The notes under the pieces were generated by a model. That model did no database searches and was not told where the DNA came from. It saw nothing but the letters and a program-made list of their open reading frames with translations. A stretch of 64,000 nucleotides of DNA from Clostridium cadaveris (GTDB taxonomy: Bacteria > Bacillota > Clostridia > Clostridiales > Clostridiaceae), in assembly GCF_020911725.1 (NCBI RefSeq), contig NZ_CP076620.1, positions 1,368,501-1,432,500 of the forward strand, written 5' to 3'. Numbering within the stretch: the stretch's first letter is position 1; every line of letters begins with the position of its first letter. A program made the position numbers and the translations under genes. Below are positions 53,161-62,009 of this stretch, in pieces.

Positions 53161-53207
53161 TAATATAATGGAGTTACTTGCTTAAAGTAACTCCATTATA
53201 TTATTTT
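53161..53207 (+). terminator. long hairpin terminator after murG
   Basis: A perfect 19-bp stem (53161-53179 and 53185-53203) with a five-base loop; the following T tract is short. Confidence 0.8.
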
Positions 53208-53225
53208 AGGATAAGGTGATTTTTT

Positions 53226-54599
53226 ATGGAATTAAAATTTTATGGTGCTACAGAAGGTGTTACAGGGTCTTGTCATATTATTAGTGGAAAAGAGATAAAT
53301 TTTTTATTAGACTGTGGGATGTATCAAGGTGACGATGGGGGTAAAAATGCTAATGGCACTTTTCCTTTTGAGGCAAAGAACATAGACTATGTTATATTGA
53401 GTCATGCACATATAGATCATTGTGGAAGAATTCCACTTTTGTATAAAATGGGATTTAAGGGGAAAGTATTGTGTACAGAGGGAACAAGAGCTTTGTGCAA
53501 AATAATGTTAAAAGATTGTGCGCTAATTGAAGAACATAACATAGAAAATCAAAATAAATACAGAAAAGAAAAAGGCATGGAGATGTTAAGTCCATTATAT
53601 ACTATTGAAGATACAGAAAAAGCATTAAAGAATATTGAAGGATATCAATATGATGAAGAGATAAGCTTAAGTAATGACATACATATAGTCTTTAGAGATG
53701 CGGGTCATCTTTTAGGTTCTGCAATAACAGAGATATATGAAGGAGATGAAACGGAACCAAAACTTGTCTTTAGTGGAGATATAGGGAATATAGATGTTCC
53801 TATAATTAATGACCCCGCAAAGATAAAATTTGCCAAGTATGTTATAATGGAAAGTACTTATGGAAATGAAAACCATCAAGAAGGAAATTCATATAAGTCA
53901 TTAATAGATATAATAAAGAAAACTATAAAAAACGGTGGTAATGTAGTTATACCTTCATTTTCTGTTGGAAGGACTCAAGAGATAATATATATTTTAAATA
54001 GATATGTTGAAAATGGAGAGTTAAAAGCAAAAGTCTATATTGATAGTCCTCTTGCTAAAGAAGCAACAAAAGTTTTTAATGAGTTTAAAGAGTATTATGA
54101 TAAGGATGCTAAAAAGCTTTTATTACAAGGAGATAATCCTTTAGATTTTAAGAATTTAATTTTTACTGATTCAGTAGAGGAATCAAAAAAGATAAAAGAT
54201 GAAAAGAGCTCTATTATAATATCCTCCAGTGGTATGTGTGAAGGTGGTAGGGTTAAATATCACTTGCTTAATAATATAGATGATGAAAATAGTGCTATCG
54301 TCTTTGTTGGATATCAAGCTAAGGGAACCCTAGGAAGTAAAATATTACATGGAGACAAGGAAATAAGGATTGCTGGAAAGATAAGAAATGTTAAATGCCA
54401 TGTATATAAAATTCCGGGACTTTCAGGTCATGCAGATCAAAACGGACTTATAAAGTGGATAGATTCATTCAGGGAAAAGCCAGAAACAATTTATTTAGTT
54501 CATGGAGATGAAAAAGAAAAAAAAATTTTTTGTGATTATTTACAGAAACAAGGGTTAAATTGTCTGTTGGGAAAAGAAGGAGAAAAGATTATTTTGTAG
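53226..54599 (+). CDS. beta-CASP metallo-RNase (CPSF73/Ysh1-like)
   Basis: The 457-residue protein has the metallo-beta-lactamase zinc site SHAHIDHCGRIP, the later DAGHLLGS and FSGDIG, and the beta-CASP motifs (SFSVGRTQEI, SSSGMCEGGR, PGLSGHADQ). Family members are RNA endo- or exonucleases. It is shorter than RNase J (about 555) and lacks its C-terminal domain, so it belongs to the small single-unit group. No ribosome site is very strong (ATAAGGTGAT). No gene partner is near. Confidence 0.9.
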   Translation: MELKFYGATEGVTGSCHIISGKEINFLLDCGMYQGDDGGKNANGTFPFEAKNIDYVILSHAHIDHCGRIPLLYKMGFKGKVLCTEGTRALCKIMLKDCALIEEHNIENQNKYRKEKGMEMLSPLYTIEDTEKALKNIEGYQYDEEISLSNDIHIVFRDAGHLLGSAITEIYEGDETEPKLVFSGDIGNIDVPIINDPAKIKFAKYVIMESTYGNENHQEGNSYKSLIDIIKKTIKNGGNVVIPSFSVGRTQEIIYILNRYVENGELKAKVYIDSPLAKEATKVFNEFKEYYDKDAKKLLLQGDNPLDFKNLIFTDSVEESKKIKDEKSSIIISSSGMCEGGRVKYHLLNNIDDENSAIVFVGYQAKGTLGSKILHGDKEIRIAGKIRNVKCHVYKIPGLSGHADQNGLIKWIDSFREKPETIYLVHGDEKEKKIFCDYLQKQGLNCLLGKEGEKIIL

Positions 54600-54693
54600 A
54601 ATATATGAAAGATAACAGTGTGTTATAAGATGAAAATTAGAGATATTGGAAAGCAAACGCGAATATTCTATATATTTATACCAATTATGGCAT

Positions 54694-54722
54694 TTGAAAC
54701 CTTCAAATCGTTGTACTATAAT
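54694..54722 (+). promoter_or_regulatory. strong sigma-A promoter of the PFOR gene
   Basis: TTGAAA (54694-54699), a 17-base spacer and a perfect TATAAT (54717-54722). The start would be near 54729, giving a leader of about 170 bases. Confidence 0.85.
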
Positions 54723-54813
54723 AATGATATGCGAGAAAATACCGTTATGGTATACGATTAAATGTAGTATTTATTATAATATAGTGGTTATTTTTATTAC
54801 TTTCACTTAATTT

Positions 54814-54838
54814 AACTCTATAATTTAATTATAGAGTT
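54814..54838 (+). other. hairpin in the PFOR mRNA leader
   Basis: AACTCTATAA pairs perfectly with TTATAGAGTT around TTTAA. There is no following T run, so it is more likely an mRNA-stability or regulatory hairpin than a terminator. A smaller ATACC/GGTAT hairpin lies upstream in the same leader (about 54740-54755). Confidence 0.55.
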
Positions 54839-54898
54839 AGATTATTTAAAGTATTAAAGTTAATTATAAAGCTTAATGGAAGAGAGGTCAGATGAGCA

Positions 54899-57800
54899 AT
54901 GAGAAAAATGAAAACTATGGATGGAAATACCGCAGCAGCTCACGTATCTTATGCATTTACTGAAGTAGCTGCAATATATCCAATCACACCATCATCACCA
55001 ATGGCTGAGCATGTAGACGAGTGGGCAGCACAAGGAAGAAAGAATATTTTTGGACAAACTGTAAAAGTTATGGAAATGCAATCAGAAGCAGGAGCAGCAG
55101 GTGCGGTTCACGGTTCACTACAAGCAGGAGCATTAACTACAACTTATACAGCATCTCAAGGATTATTGTTAATGGTTCCAAATATGTACAAGATATCTGG
55201 AGAAATGTTACCAGGAGTATTTCATGTATCTGCTAGAGCACTAGCAACTTCATCATTAAACATCTTTGGTGACCACCAAGACGTTATGGCAACAAGACAA
55301 ACTGGTTTTGCAATGCTTGCAGAAGGATCAGTACAAGAGGTTATGGATTTATCAGCTGTAGCACACTTAAGTGCTATTAAGTCAAGAATTCCATTCTTAA
55401 GCTTCTTTGATGGATTTAGAACTTCTCATGAAGTTCAAAAGATAGAATTACTTGAGTATGATGAACTAGCTAAATTAGTAGACTGGGATGCAGTTAAAGC
55501 TTTCAGAGCTAGAGCATTAAACCCAAATCATCCTGTAACAAGAGGAACTGCACAAAATGCAGATATATATTTCCAAGAAAGAGAATCAGTTAATAGATTC
55601 TACAACGAATTACCTGAAATTGTTGAAGGATACATGGCTGAGATTTCTAAGATAACAGGAAGAGAATATCACTGCTTTAACTATTATGGAGCAGCAGATG
55701 CAGATAGAGTAATAATAGCTATGGGTTCAGTTACAGACGTAGTTGAAGAAACTGTAGATTACTTAAATGCACATGGAGAAAAAGTTGGTCTTGTTAAAGT
55801 AAGATTATATAGACCATTCTCAATAGAAAAATTAGTAGCAGCTATTCCTTCAACTGTTAAGAAGATTGCTGTTCTTGACAAGACTAAGGAGCCAGGCTGT
55901 GATGGAGAACCATTATACCTAGATGTTAGAAATGCATACTATGGAAAAGAAAATGCACCACTTATAGTTGGTGGAAGATTTGGATTAGGATCAAAGGATC
56001 CAAACCCAGGACATATTGCTGCAGTTTATACAAACTTAGCAAAAGAAGAACCAAAGAATGGATTCACTATAGGTATAGTTGATGACGTTACAAATACTTC
56101 ATTAGAAGTAACTGAAGATATAGATGCAACTCCAGCTGGAACTACAGCTTGTAAGTTCTGGGGATTAGGATCAGATGGTACTGTTGGAGCAAACAAGAGT
56201 GCTATAAAGATCATTGGAGACCATACAGACATGTATGCTCAAGGATACTTCTTCTATGACTCTAAGAAGTCAGGTGGAATAACAGTATCTCACTTAAGAT
56301 TTGGTAAGAAAGCAATTAAGTCACCATATCTAATCAATAAGGCAGACTTTATTTCTTGTTCTAACCAATCATATGTACACAAATATAATGTTCTTGATGG
56401 ATTAAAGCCAGGATGTACTTTCTTGTTAAATACTATCTGGACTCCAGAAGAATTAGAAGAAAAATTACCAGCTTACTACAAGAGATTTATGGCTAAGAAC
56501 AACATTAAGTTCTACACTATAAATGCTGTTGGAATTGCTCAAGAAATAGGTCTTGGCGGAAGAATCAACATGATAATGCAATCTGCTTTCTTTAAGTTAG
56601 CTAACATTATTCCAGTTGAAGATGCTGTTAAGTATTTAAAAGCTGCAGTTGTAACTTCTTATGGTAAGAAGGGTGAAAAAGTTGTTAATATGAACAATGC
56701 TGCTATAGATAGAGGAATCGAATCAATAGTTGCAATTGAAATTCCTGAATCATGGAAGGATGCTAAGGATGAAGAAGCAGCTCCAATAAAGAATGCTTCT
56801 GAATTCGTTAAGAATATAGTTATTCCAATGAATAGACAAGAAGGAGATTCTCTTCCTGTTTCAACATTCGTAGGAATGGAAGATGGTACTTTCGAAGCTG
56901 GTACTGCAGCATTCGAAAAGAGAGGAATCGCTGTAAATGTTCCAGAATGGAATATGGACAAGTGTATCCAATGTAACCAATGTTCTTTAGTATGTCCACA
57001 TGCTGCTATAAGACCAATTCTTGTAAATGATGCAGAAAAGGCAGCAGCTCCAGAAGTTGTTAAGGTTGTAGCTGCTAAGGGAATAAAGGCTGAAGAAACA
57101 TTATCATATGCTATGGCTATAGCACCACTTGATTGTACAGGATGCTCAAACTGTGCTCAAATCTGTCCAGTAAATGCATTAGAAATGAAGCCACAAGAGA
57201 GCCAACATGGTCAAATAGAAGCTTGGGATTACTTAATAGATGAAGTATCACCAAAAGCTAACCCAATGAAGAACACAACAGTTAAGGGTAGCCAATTTGA
57301 ACAACCATTACTTGAGTTCTCAGGAGCTTGTGCTGGTTGTGGAGAAACTCCATACGCTAAGCTTATAACTCAATTATTTGGTGACAGAATGATGATTGCC
57401 AATGCAACAGGATGTTCATCAATTTGGGGAGGATCTGCTCCTTCAACTCCATATACTAAGAACCACAATGGACATGGTCCAGCTTGGGCTAACTCATTAT
57501 TTGAAGATAATGCTGAATTCGGATTAGGTATGTTCTTAGGAGTTAATGCTATAAGAGAAGCTATAGCTGAAAAGGCTAAGGCTGCTATAGAAGCTGGAGA
57601 TCCAGCTAAGGCTGAATTACAAGATTGGTTAGACAACATGAATGAAGGTGCTGGAACTAGAGAAAGAGCGGACAAATTAGTTGCAGCTCTAGAAAAATCA
57701 GGAACAGAAGCTGCTAAGGATATTTTAGCTGAAAAAGACTACTTCGTTAAGAGATCTCAATGGATCTTCGGAGGAGACGGTTGGGCTTACGATATCGGAT

Positions 57801-58399
57801 ACGGTGGAGTTGACCACGTTTTAGCTTCTGGAGAGGATGTAAATATATTTGTATTTGATACAGAAGTTTACTCTAACACAGGTGGACAATCTTCTAAGTC
57901 TACTCCAACTGCTGCAATAGCTAAGTTTGCTGCATCAGGTAAGAAGACTAAGAAGAAAGACCTTGGAATGATGGCTATGAGCTATGGTTATGTATATGTA
58001 GCACAAGTCAACATGGGAGCTGACAGAAACCAAGTTCTTAAGGCAATATCTGAAGCAGAAGCTTATCATGGACCATCATTAATAATTGGTTATGCTCCAT
58101 GTATAAACCACGGAATTAAGATTGGTATGTCAAGCAGCCAAGAAGAAGCTAAGAGAGCGACTGCATGTGGATACTGGCAAATGTATAGATTCAATCCAGA
58201 ATTAAAAGAAGCTGGAAAGAATCCATTTACATTAGATTCTAAAGAGCCAACTGCAGACTTTAAGGAATTCTTAATGGGCGAAGTTAGATATGCTTCACTT
58301 GCTAAAGCATTCCCAGAAGCAGCAGAAGCTTTATTTGAAAAGACTCATAAAGATGCTATGGAAAGATTAGAAAACTATAAGAAATTAGCAAATCAATAA
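54899..58399 (+). CDS. nifJ: pyruvate:ferredoxin (flavodoxin) oxidoreductase
   Basis: This single-chain 1166-residue enzyme oxidises pyruvate with CoA to acetyl-CoA, CO2 and reduced ferredoxin, the main pyruvate step in clostridial fermentation. The N-terminal domain I starts TMDGNTAAAHVSYAF; two ferredoxin-type clusters near 690-760 are CIQCNQCSLVCPH and CTGCSNCAQICP; the proximal cluster starts at CAGCGETPY, and the thiamine-PP region has GGDGWAYDIGYGG and SNTGGQ. The codon use is more restricted than in neighbouring genes (GCT, GGA, AAG), consistent with high expression. It has its own strong promoter and a perfect terminator. Confidence 0.97.
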   Translation: MRKMKTMDGNTAAAHVSYAFTEVAAIYPITPSSPMAEHVDEWAAQGRKNIFGQTVKVMEMQSEAGAAGAVHGSLQAGALTTTYTASQGLLLMVPNMYKISGEMLPGVFHVSARALATSSLNIFGDHQDVMATRQTGFAMLAEGSVQEVMDLSAVAHLSAIKSRIPFLSFFDGFRTSHEVQKIELLEYDELAKLVDWDAVKAFRARALNPNHPVTRGTAQNADIYFQERESVNRFYNELPEIVEGYMAEISKITGREYHCFNYYGAADADRVIIAMGSVTDVVEETVDYLNAHGEKVGLVKVRLYRPFSIEKLVAAIPSTVKKIAVLDKTKEPGCDGEPLYLDVRNAYYGKENAPLIVGGRFGLGSKDPNPGHIAAVYTNLAKEEPKNGFTIGIVDDVTNTSLEVTEDIDATPAGTTACKFWGLGSDGTVGANKSAIKIIGDHTDMYAQGYFFYDSKKSGGITVSHLRFGKKAIKSPYLINKADFISCSNQSYVHKYNVLDGLKPGCTFLLNTIWTPEELEEKLPAYYKRFMAKNNIKFYTINAVGIAQEIGLGGRINMIMQSAFFKLANIIPVEDAVKYLKAAVVTSYGKKGEKVVNMNNAAIDRGIESIVAIEIPESWKDAKDEEAAPIKNASEFVKNIVIPMNRQEGDSLPVSTFVGMEDGTFEAGTAAFEKRGIAVNVPEWNMDKCIQCNQCSLVCPHAAIRPILVNDAEKAAAPEVVKVVAAKGIKAEETLSYAMAIAPLDCTGCSNCAQICPVNALEMKPQESQHGQIEAWDYLIDEVSPKANPMKNTTVKGSQFEQPLLEFSGACAGCGETPYAKLITQLFGDRMMIANATGCSSIWGGSAPSTPYTKNHNGHGPAWANSLFEDNAEFGLGMFLGVNAIREAIAEKAKAAIEAGDPAKAELQDWLDNMNEGAGTRERADKLVAALEKSGTEAAKDILAEKDYFVKRSQWIFGGDGWAYDIGYGGVDHVLASGEDVNIFVFDTEVYSNTGGQSSKSTPTAAIAKFAASGKKTKKKDLGMMAMSYGYVYVAQVNMGADRNQVLKAISEAEAYHGPSLIIGYAPCINHGIKIGMSSSQEEAKRATACGYWQMYRFNPELKEAGKNPFTLDSKEPTADFKEFLMGEVRYASLAKAFPEAAEALFEKTHKDAMERLENYKKLANQ

Positions 58400-58428
58400 T
58401 AGTTTTAAAACCTAGCGATTATATAAAG

Positions 58429-58463
58429 GATGACTTTTGCAGTGATGCAAAAGTCATCTTTTT
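58429..58463 (+). terminator. intrinsic terminator of the PFOR gene
   Basis: GATGACTTTTGCA pairs with TGCAAAAGTCATC around GTGA, followed by T5. Confidence 0.94.
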
Positions 58464-58544
58464 ATAAAAAGTATATATTAAATAAAAAAAAGTCTTTTAA
58501 TAACTTGAATTTAAGGGTAAAATGAATACATAATCCATAAATGG

Positions 58545-58573
58545 AAAGGAGGACGTTGCGAGGACTTCGCAAC
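58545..58573 (+). promoter_or_regulatory. ribosome site followed by a start-proximal hairpin
   Basis: AAAGGAGG (58545-58552) is followed by GTTGCGA and TCGCAAC (58555-58561 and 58567-58573), a perfect 7-bp hairpin with a GGACT loop. The in-frame ATG is nine bases after the hairpin. Folding would bring the ribosome site to working distance. Confidence 0.55.
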
Positions 58574-58582
58574 TATGACTAT

Positions 58583-58957
58583 ATGAATAACGAAGAAATT
58601 AAAAATTGTGGATGCAATTCTTGTGATTGCACTGATAACCATGAGAAGGAACATGACTGCTGCTGTGAGGGACATAGCCATGAGCATAATCATGACTGCG
58701 GATGCGGTTGTGAAGGTCATGATGAAGAAGCATTTGTTGTTGACTTAGAAGATGAAGAAGGAAATATCATATCGTGTCCTGTGACAGACGCATTTGAATA
58801 CAATGATGGTCAATACGTTCTAGTACAAAATCCTGAAGATGGATCATGCTACTTATTTAAATCAATAGGTGAAGAAGGCGAATTAGTTATTCCTGATGAC
58901 GAGGAGTTTGAAGAAGTAACTGCTTACTATGAAAGTCTTATGGAAGAAGAAGAGTAA
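58583..58957 (+). CDS. DUF1292 protein with His/Cys-rich N-terminus
   Basis: From ATG 58583 the 124-residue protein begins with a metal-binding-like segment (about 9-46) that has 11 Cys and 8 His in clusters such as CGCNSCDC, HSHEHNHDCGCGCEGH. The acidic remainder is a DUF1292 domain (IISCPVTDAFEYNDGQYVLVQNPEDGSCYLF). DUF1292 has no established function; metal storage or sensing is only suggested by the added segment. The start is unusual: the AAAGGAGG site lies 30 bases upstream and a 7-bp hairpin separates them (see findings). A TTG start at 58556 is the alternative. Confidence 0.75.
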   Translation: MNNEEIKNCGCNSCDCTDNHEKEHDCCCEGHSHEHNHDCGCGCEGHDEEAFVVDLEDEEGNIISCPVTDAFEYNDGQYVLVQNPEDGSCYLFKSIGEEGELVIPDDEEFEEVTAYYESLMEEEE

Positions 58958-58962
58958 AATTT

Positions 58963-58995
58963 AAAGAGTTGCCGTAAGGCGGCTCTTTTTCTTAT
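58963..58995 (+). terminator. intrinsic terminator after the DUF1292 gene
   Basis: AAAGAGTTGCC pairs with GGCGGCTCTTT (two G-T pairs) around GTAA, followed by T5. Confidence 0.85.
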
Positions 58996-59020
58996 AGATG
59001 AAGGTATTGGAGGGATTACC

Positions 59021-59662
59021 ATAGAAAAATTAGCTATATTTGATGTGGATTATACTTTAACCAGCAAGGAGACTTTAAGACAATTTTATTATTATTCTTT
59101 AAAAAGATATCCTAAAAATATAATTTATGCACCAAGAGCTGTGTTGTCAGGACTTTTATTTGTTATGAGAATCTTTGACGAAAAAAGAACCAAGGAATTT
59201 TTTTTAAAATTTATTCATGGAATGAGTGAAGAAAAGATGGATGAATTAATTAAAGACTTTTATGAAAATAGATTTAAAAAAATTCTCTATAAAGATGGGA
59301 TAGAGATGATTAAAAAATTAAAAAATGAAGGATATAAAATTTATTTAATATCAGCATCTCCTGAATTTTATCTTAATGAACTTTATGAGATGAAAGAAAT
59401 TGATAAGATAATAGGTACAAAATTTAAAAGAGAAGAATCACTTTACACTAGATTTATGGAGGGCGTAAATTGCAAAGGAGAGGAGAAGATAAAACGCCTT
59501 ATGGAATCTTTAAAAAAAGATAATATAGAGGTGGATTTTAAAGACTCATATATGTTTTCTGATTCCTTATCTGATTTACCACTTTTAAAGCTTGTTGGGA
59601 AGCCATACTTAATCAATTATAAGAAAAAATATGATGGTGTAGAAATATTGCATTGGAAATAA
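59021..59662 (+). CDS. HAD-superfamily phosphatase, probable AUA start
   Basis: The protein is a HAD-IB-like phosphatase with motif I FDVDYTLT, motif II region YLISASPEF and motif III/IV SDSLSDLPLL. Conventional calling would start at GTG 59045, but this removes the nucleophile Asp of motif I (FD). The reading frame continues upstream as I-E-K-L-A-I-F-D, and GGAGGG (59009-59014) lies exactly six bases before ATA 59021. I therefore place the start there (213 residues). An eight-codon ORF (ATG 58998 to TAG 59022-59024) overlaps this ATA. Substrate is unknown; phosphoserine-like small phosphate esters are typical. Confidence 0.75.
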   Translation: MEKLAIFDVDYTLTSKETLRQFYYYSLKRYPKNIIYAPRAVLSGLLFVMRIFDEKRTKEFFLKFIHGMSEEKMDELIKDFYENRFKKILYKDGIEMIKKLKNEGYKIYLISASPEFYLNELYEMKEIDKIIGTKFKREESLYTRFMEGVNCKGEEKIKRLMESLKKDNIEVDFKDSYMFSDSLSDLPLLKLVGKPYLINYKKKYDGVEILHWK

Positions 59663-59755
59663 AAGAATTCAATACATTTGTCAGAAGGAATTCTAATCAT
59701 GATATAGAATTAATTAAAATGAATAATAGTAATATTTAAATTCAGAGGTGGAAAT

Positions 59756-61372
59756 TTGAATAAATTAAAATATCTTTCGATATTTGTAGAAGAGTCCAAG
59801 GATAATCTCCAGATGATAAGCAATAGTTTGTTAGCTCTTGAAAAAAATCCTCATGATTTAAACGAAATAAATATAATTTTTAGAGGAACACATACATTAA
59901 AAGGTATGTCCGCAGCTATGGAGTTTAAAGCTATGTCAGAACTTACTCATAAGATGGAGGATCTATTGACAATCATAAAGAGTGGACTTATAGAGCTAAA
60001 TTCTGATATAACTAATACTTTATTTAATTGTATAGATATACTTACATTGATAGTGAATACTATAGACAATACAGAAAACGGTGAGTATGATATAAGCTCT
60101 GTTAGTGCTGAGATAGAAAGAATAAATTTACATATAGAAAAAAGTATAAAGCCTAAAGAAATAATAACACCTAACTCAACTAATTCTAAGACTTTAAAAA
60201 ATGAAAAAAGGATAAATAACTCGGAACTTAATAAAGGTATATTAAATAATAGGAATAAAAATATAAAAGTAGAGGTAGACAAACTAGATGAAGTAATGAA
60301 TCTAGTCTCTGAGGTAATTGCACAGAGATTAAATCTAGAACAGATTACTAAAGAAAATAGACTAACTGAGTTAAATGAAACTCTTGAAGATATGATGCGT
60401 ACTACAGCAAAGCTTCAAAATCTAGTTGAGGATATAAGCATGATGCCGTTAGAAGTTGTATTTAACAGATTTCCTAGGATGATGAGAGATTTATCTGTAG
60501 AATTAAATAAAGAGATAAATTTTGTCATAGAGGGAAAAGAAACAAAGATGGATAGAACTGTTATAGAAGAAATAGGAGAACCGTTGATTCAGCTTTTAAG
60601 GAATGCTATTGATCATGGCATAGAGTCTAATGATGATAGAATTAAGAAGGGTAAAGAACCAATAGGAAATATAAGGCTTACAGCTTATCAAGAAGGAAAA
60701 AATGCAATAATAAAAATATCTGATGATGGTTGTGGTATAGATACAGAAGCACTAAGATTAAAAAGAAAATCTTTAAATTTGGAAGAAAAGAAATTGGACA
60801 AGGATGAGATTAAAAAATTGATTTTTACTCAAGGCTTTTCCACAAAGGATACAGTTACTAATATATCTGGTCGTGGAGTTGGTATGAGTATTGTTAAATC
60901 TAAGATTGATGATCTAGGGGGAAGTATAGATTTTTATAGTGAAAATGGATTAGGTTCTACATTTATTATAAAAATTCCATTAACTTTAAGAATATTAGCA
61001 GCAACAATAGTAAAAATAGGTGAAAATATTTTTGCAATTCCCTTATCCTACATATATAGAATTATAAGTACTGAAGAAGTTGTTATAGAAGAAATAGAAG
61101 ATAAAAGAATAATCAATTATATGGGAAACTATATCCCCATAGTAAATATGTATGGGGCTGTTAAGGCTCACGATGAGAATTTTGTTATAATTGTGAAAGT
61201 TGAAGAAAAGATTTTAGCTTTTTTAGTTGATGCTATTTTGGAGCAAAGAGAAATAGCTATTAAGCCTCTTGGAAAAATAATTTCTGGTTTAAAGGAATAT
61301 ATGGGGGCAACTATTTTAATGAATGGAAAAGTGGTGTTGATTTTAGATATAAGCGCATTTAAGGTGATGTAG
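59756..61372 (+). CDS. cheA: chemotaxis histidine kinase CheA
   Basis: The 538-residue kinase couples receptors to CheY. The P1 phosphorylation site is FRGTHTLKG (His near 45). A divergent Asn/Ser/Lys-rich linker at about 130-175 stands where P2 would be. P3 begins at about 175, the P4 ATP site has LIQLLRNAIDHGIES, DDGCGID and GRGVGMSIVKSKI, and P5 is CheW-like (RILAATIVKIGENIFAIPLSYI). The chain is shorter than E. coli CheA (654), mainly because P2 is reduced or absent. It starts at TTG with GAGGTGG upstream and leads cheA-cheC-cheY-cheW. Confidence 0.94.
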   Translation: MNKLKYLSIFVEESKDNLQMISNSLLALEKNPHDLNEINIIFRGTHTLKGMSAAMEFKAMSELTHKMEDLLTIIKSGLIELNSDITNTLFNCIDILTLIVNTIDNTENGEYDISSVSAEIERINLHIEKSIKPKEIITPNSTNSKTLKNEKRINNSELNKGILNNRNKNIKVEVDKLDEVMNLVSEVIAQRLNLEQITKENRLTELNETLEDMMRTTAKLQNLVEDISMMPLEVVFNRFPRMMRDLSVELNKEINFVIEGKETKMDRTVIEEIGEPLIQLLRNAIDHGIESNDDRIKKGKEPIGNIRLTAYQEGKNAIIKISDDGCGIDTEALRLKRKSLNLEEKKLDKDEIKKLIFTQGFSTKDTVTNISGRGVGMSIVKSKIDDLGGSIDFYSENGLGSTFIIKIPLTLRILAATIVKIGENIFAIPLSYIYRIISTEEVVIEEIEDKRIINYMGNYIPIVNMYGAVKAHDENFVIIVKVEEKILAFLVDAILEQREIAIKPLGKIISGLKEYMGATILMNGKVVLILDISAFKVM

Positions 61373-61384
61373 GAGGGATGCTGT

Positions 61385-61990
61385 ATGAGTAGGGAAGAGT
61401 TCAATGATATTGAACTTGATGCTATTAAAGAGGTAATTAATATAGGAGCTGGAAATGCCGCAACAGCAATTTCAGGGTTAATCAATAAAAAGGTAAATAT
61501 GACTGTTCCTAAGATTAATATATTAAGCTTTGATGAAATATTTGGGGATTTAGATGCGGAAAAAGTGGTCATTTCAATAGGAACAAGGATATTGGGAGAA
61601 ATACATGGAAGTATACTTTTTATATTAGAAAAGAATAAGATTGATGAATTTTCAAGCTTTTATATACAGATTGAAGAGAAAAATAAAGTTATTCTAAATA
61701 TAGAGATGTTTAAAAATATGGTAGAAATTATTTCTCAATACTTTATAAAATCTATATCAAAATTTACAGGTCTTGAGGTTGTTTCTTCAAACCAAGAAGT
61801 TGTACAGGATACACTTGGAGCTATCTTGTCTACTACGTTTATAGAATTAAGCCAATTTGAAGATAAGGTGGTTGATTTAGAAATAAGGTTTTTGGTATCA
61901 GAAGAATATGAAAAAATTATTGGACATCTTTATTATATTCCAACTACAGATTCTTTAGACAGGATTCTAAAATCATTAAAAGTAAGATAA
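61385..61990 (+). CDS. cheC: chemotaxis protein CheC (CheY-P phosphatase)
   Basis: The 201-residue protein removes phosphate from CheY-P. The first active helix is complete (LDAIKEVINIGAGNAATAISGL, with Glu and Asn of the E-x2-N pattern). The second, in MFKNMVEIISQYF, keeps Glu but has Ser where Asn is expected, so one site is probably inactive. It starts 13 bases after cheA with AGGAGGG upstream. CheD, its usual partner, is not in this cluster. Confidence 0.9.
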   Translation: MSREEFNDIELDAIKEVINIGAGNAATAISGLINKKVNMTVPKINILSFDEIFGDLDAEKVVISIGTRILGEIHGSILFILEKNKIDEFSSFYIQIEEKNKVILNIEMFKNMVEIISQYFIKSISKFTGLEVVSSNQEVVQDTLGAILSTTFIELSQFEDKVVDLEIRFLVSEEYEKIIGHLYYIPTTDSLDRILKSLKVR

Positions 61991-62009
61991 AGTGGGGGTG
62001 GGAATAAAA

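Noticed and set aside
61168-61572. 134-codon minus-strand frame across the cheA-cheC junction
   Set aside because: Antisense to two recognised chemotaxis genes and without a ribosome site.
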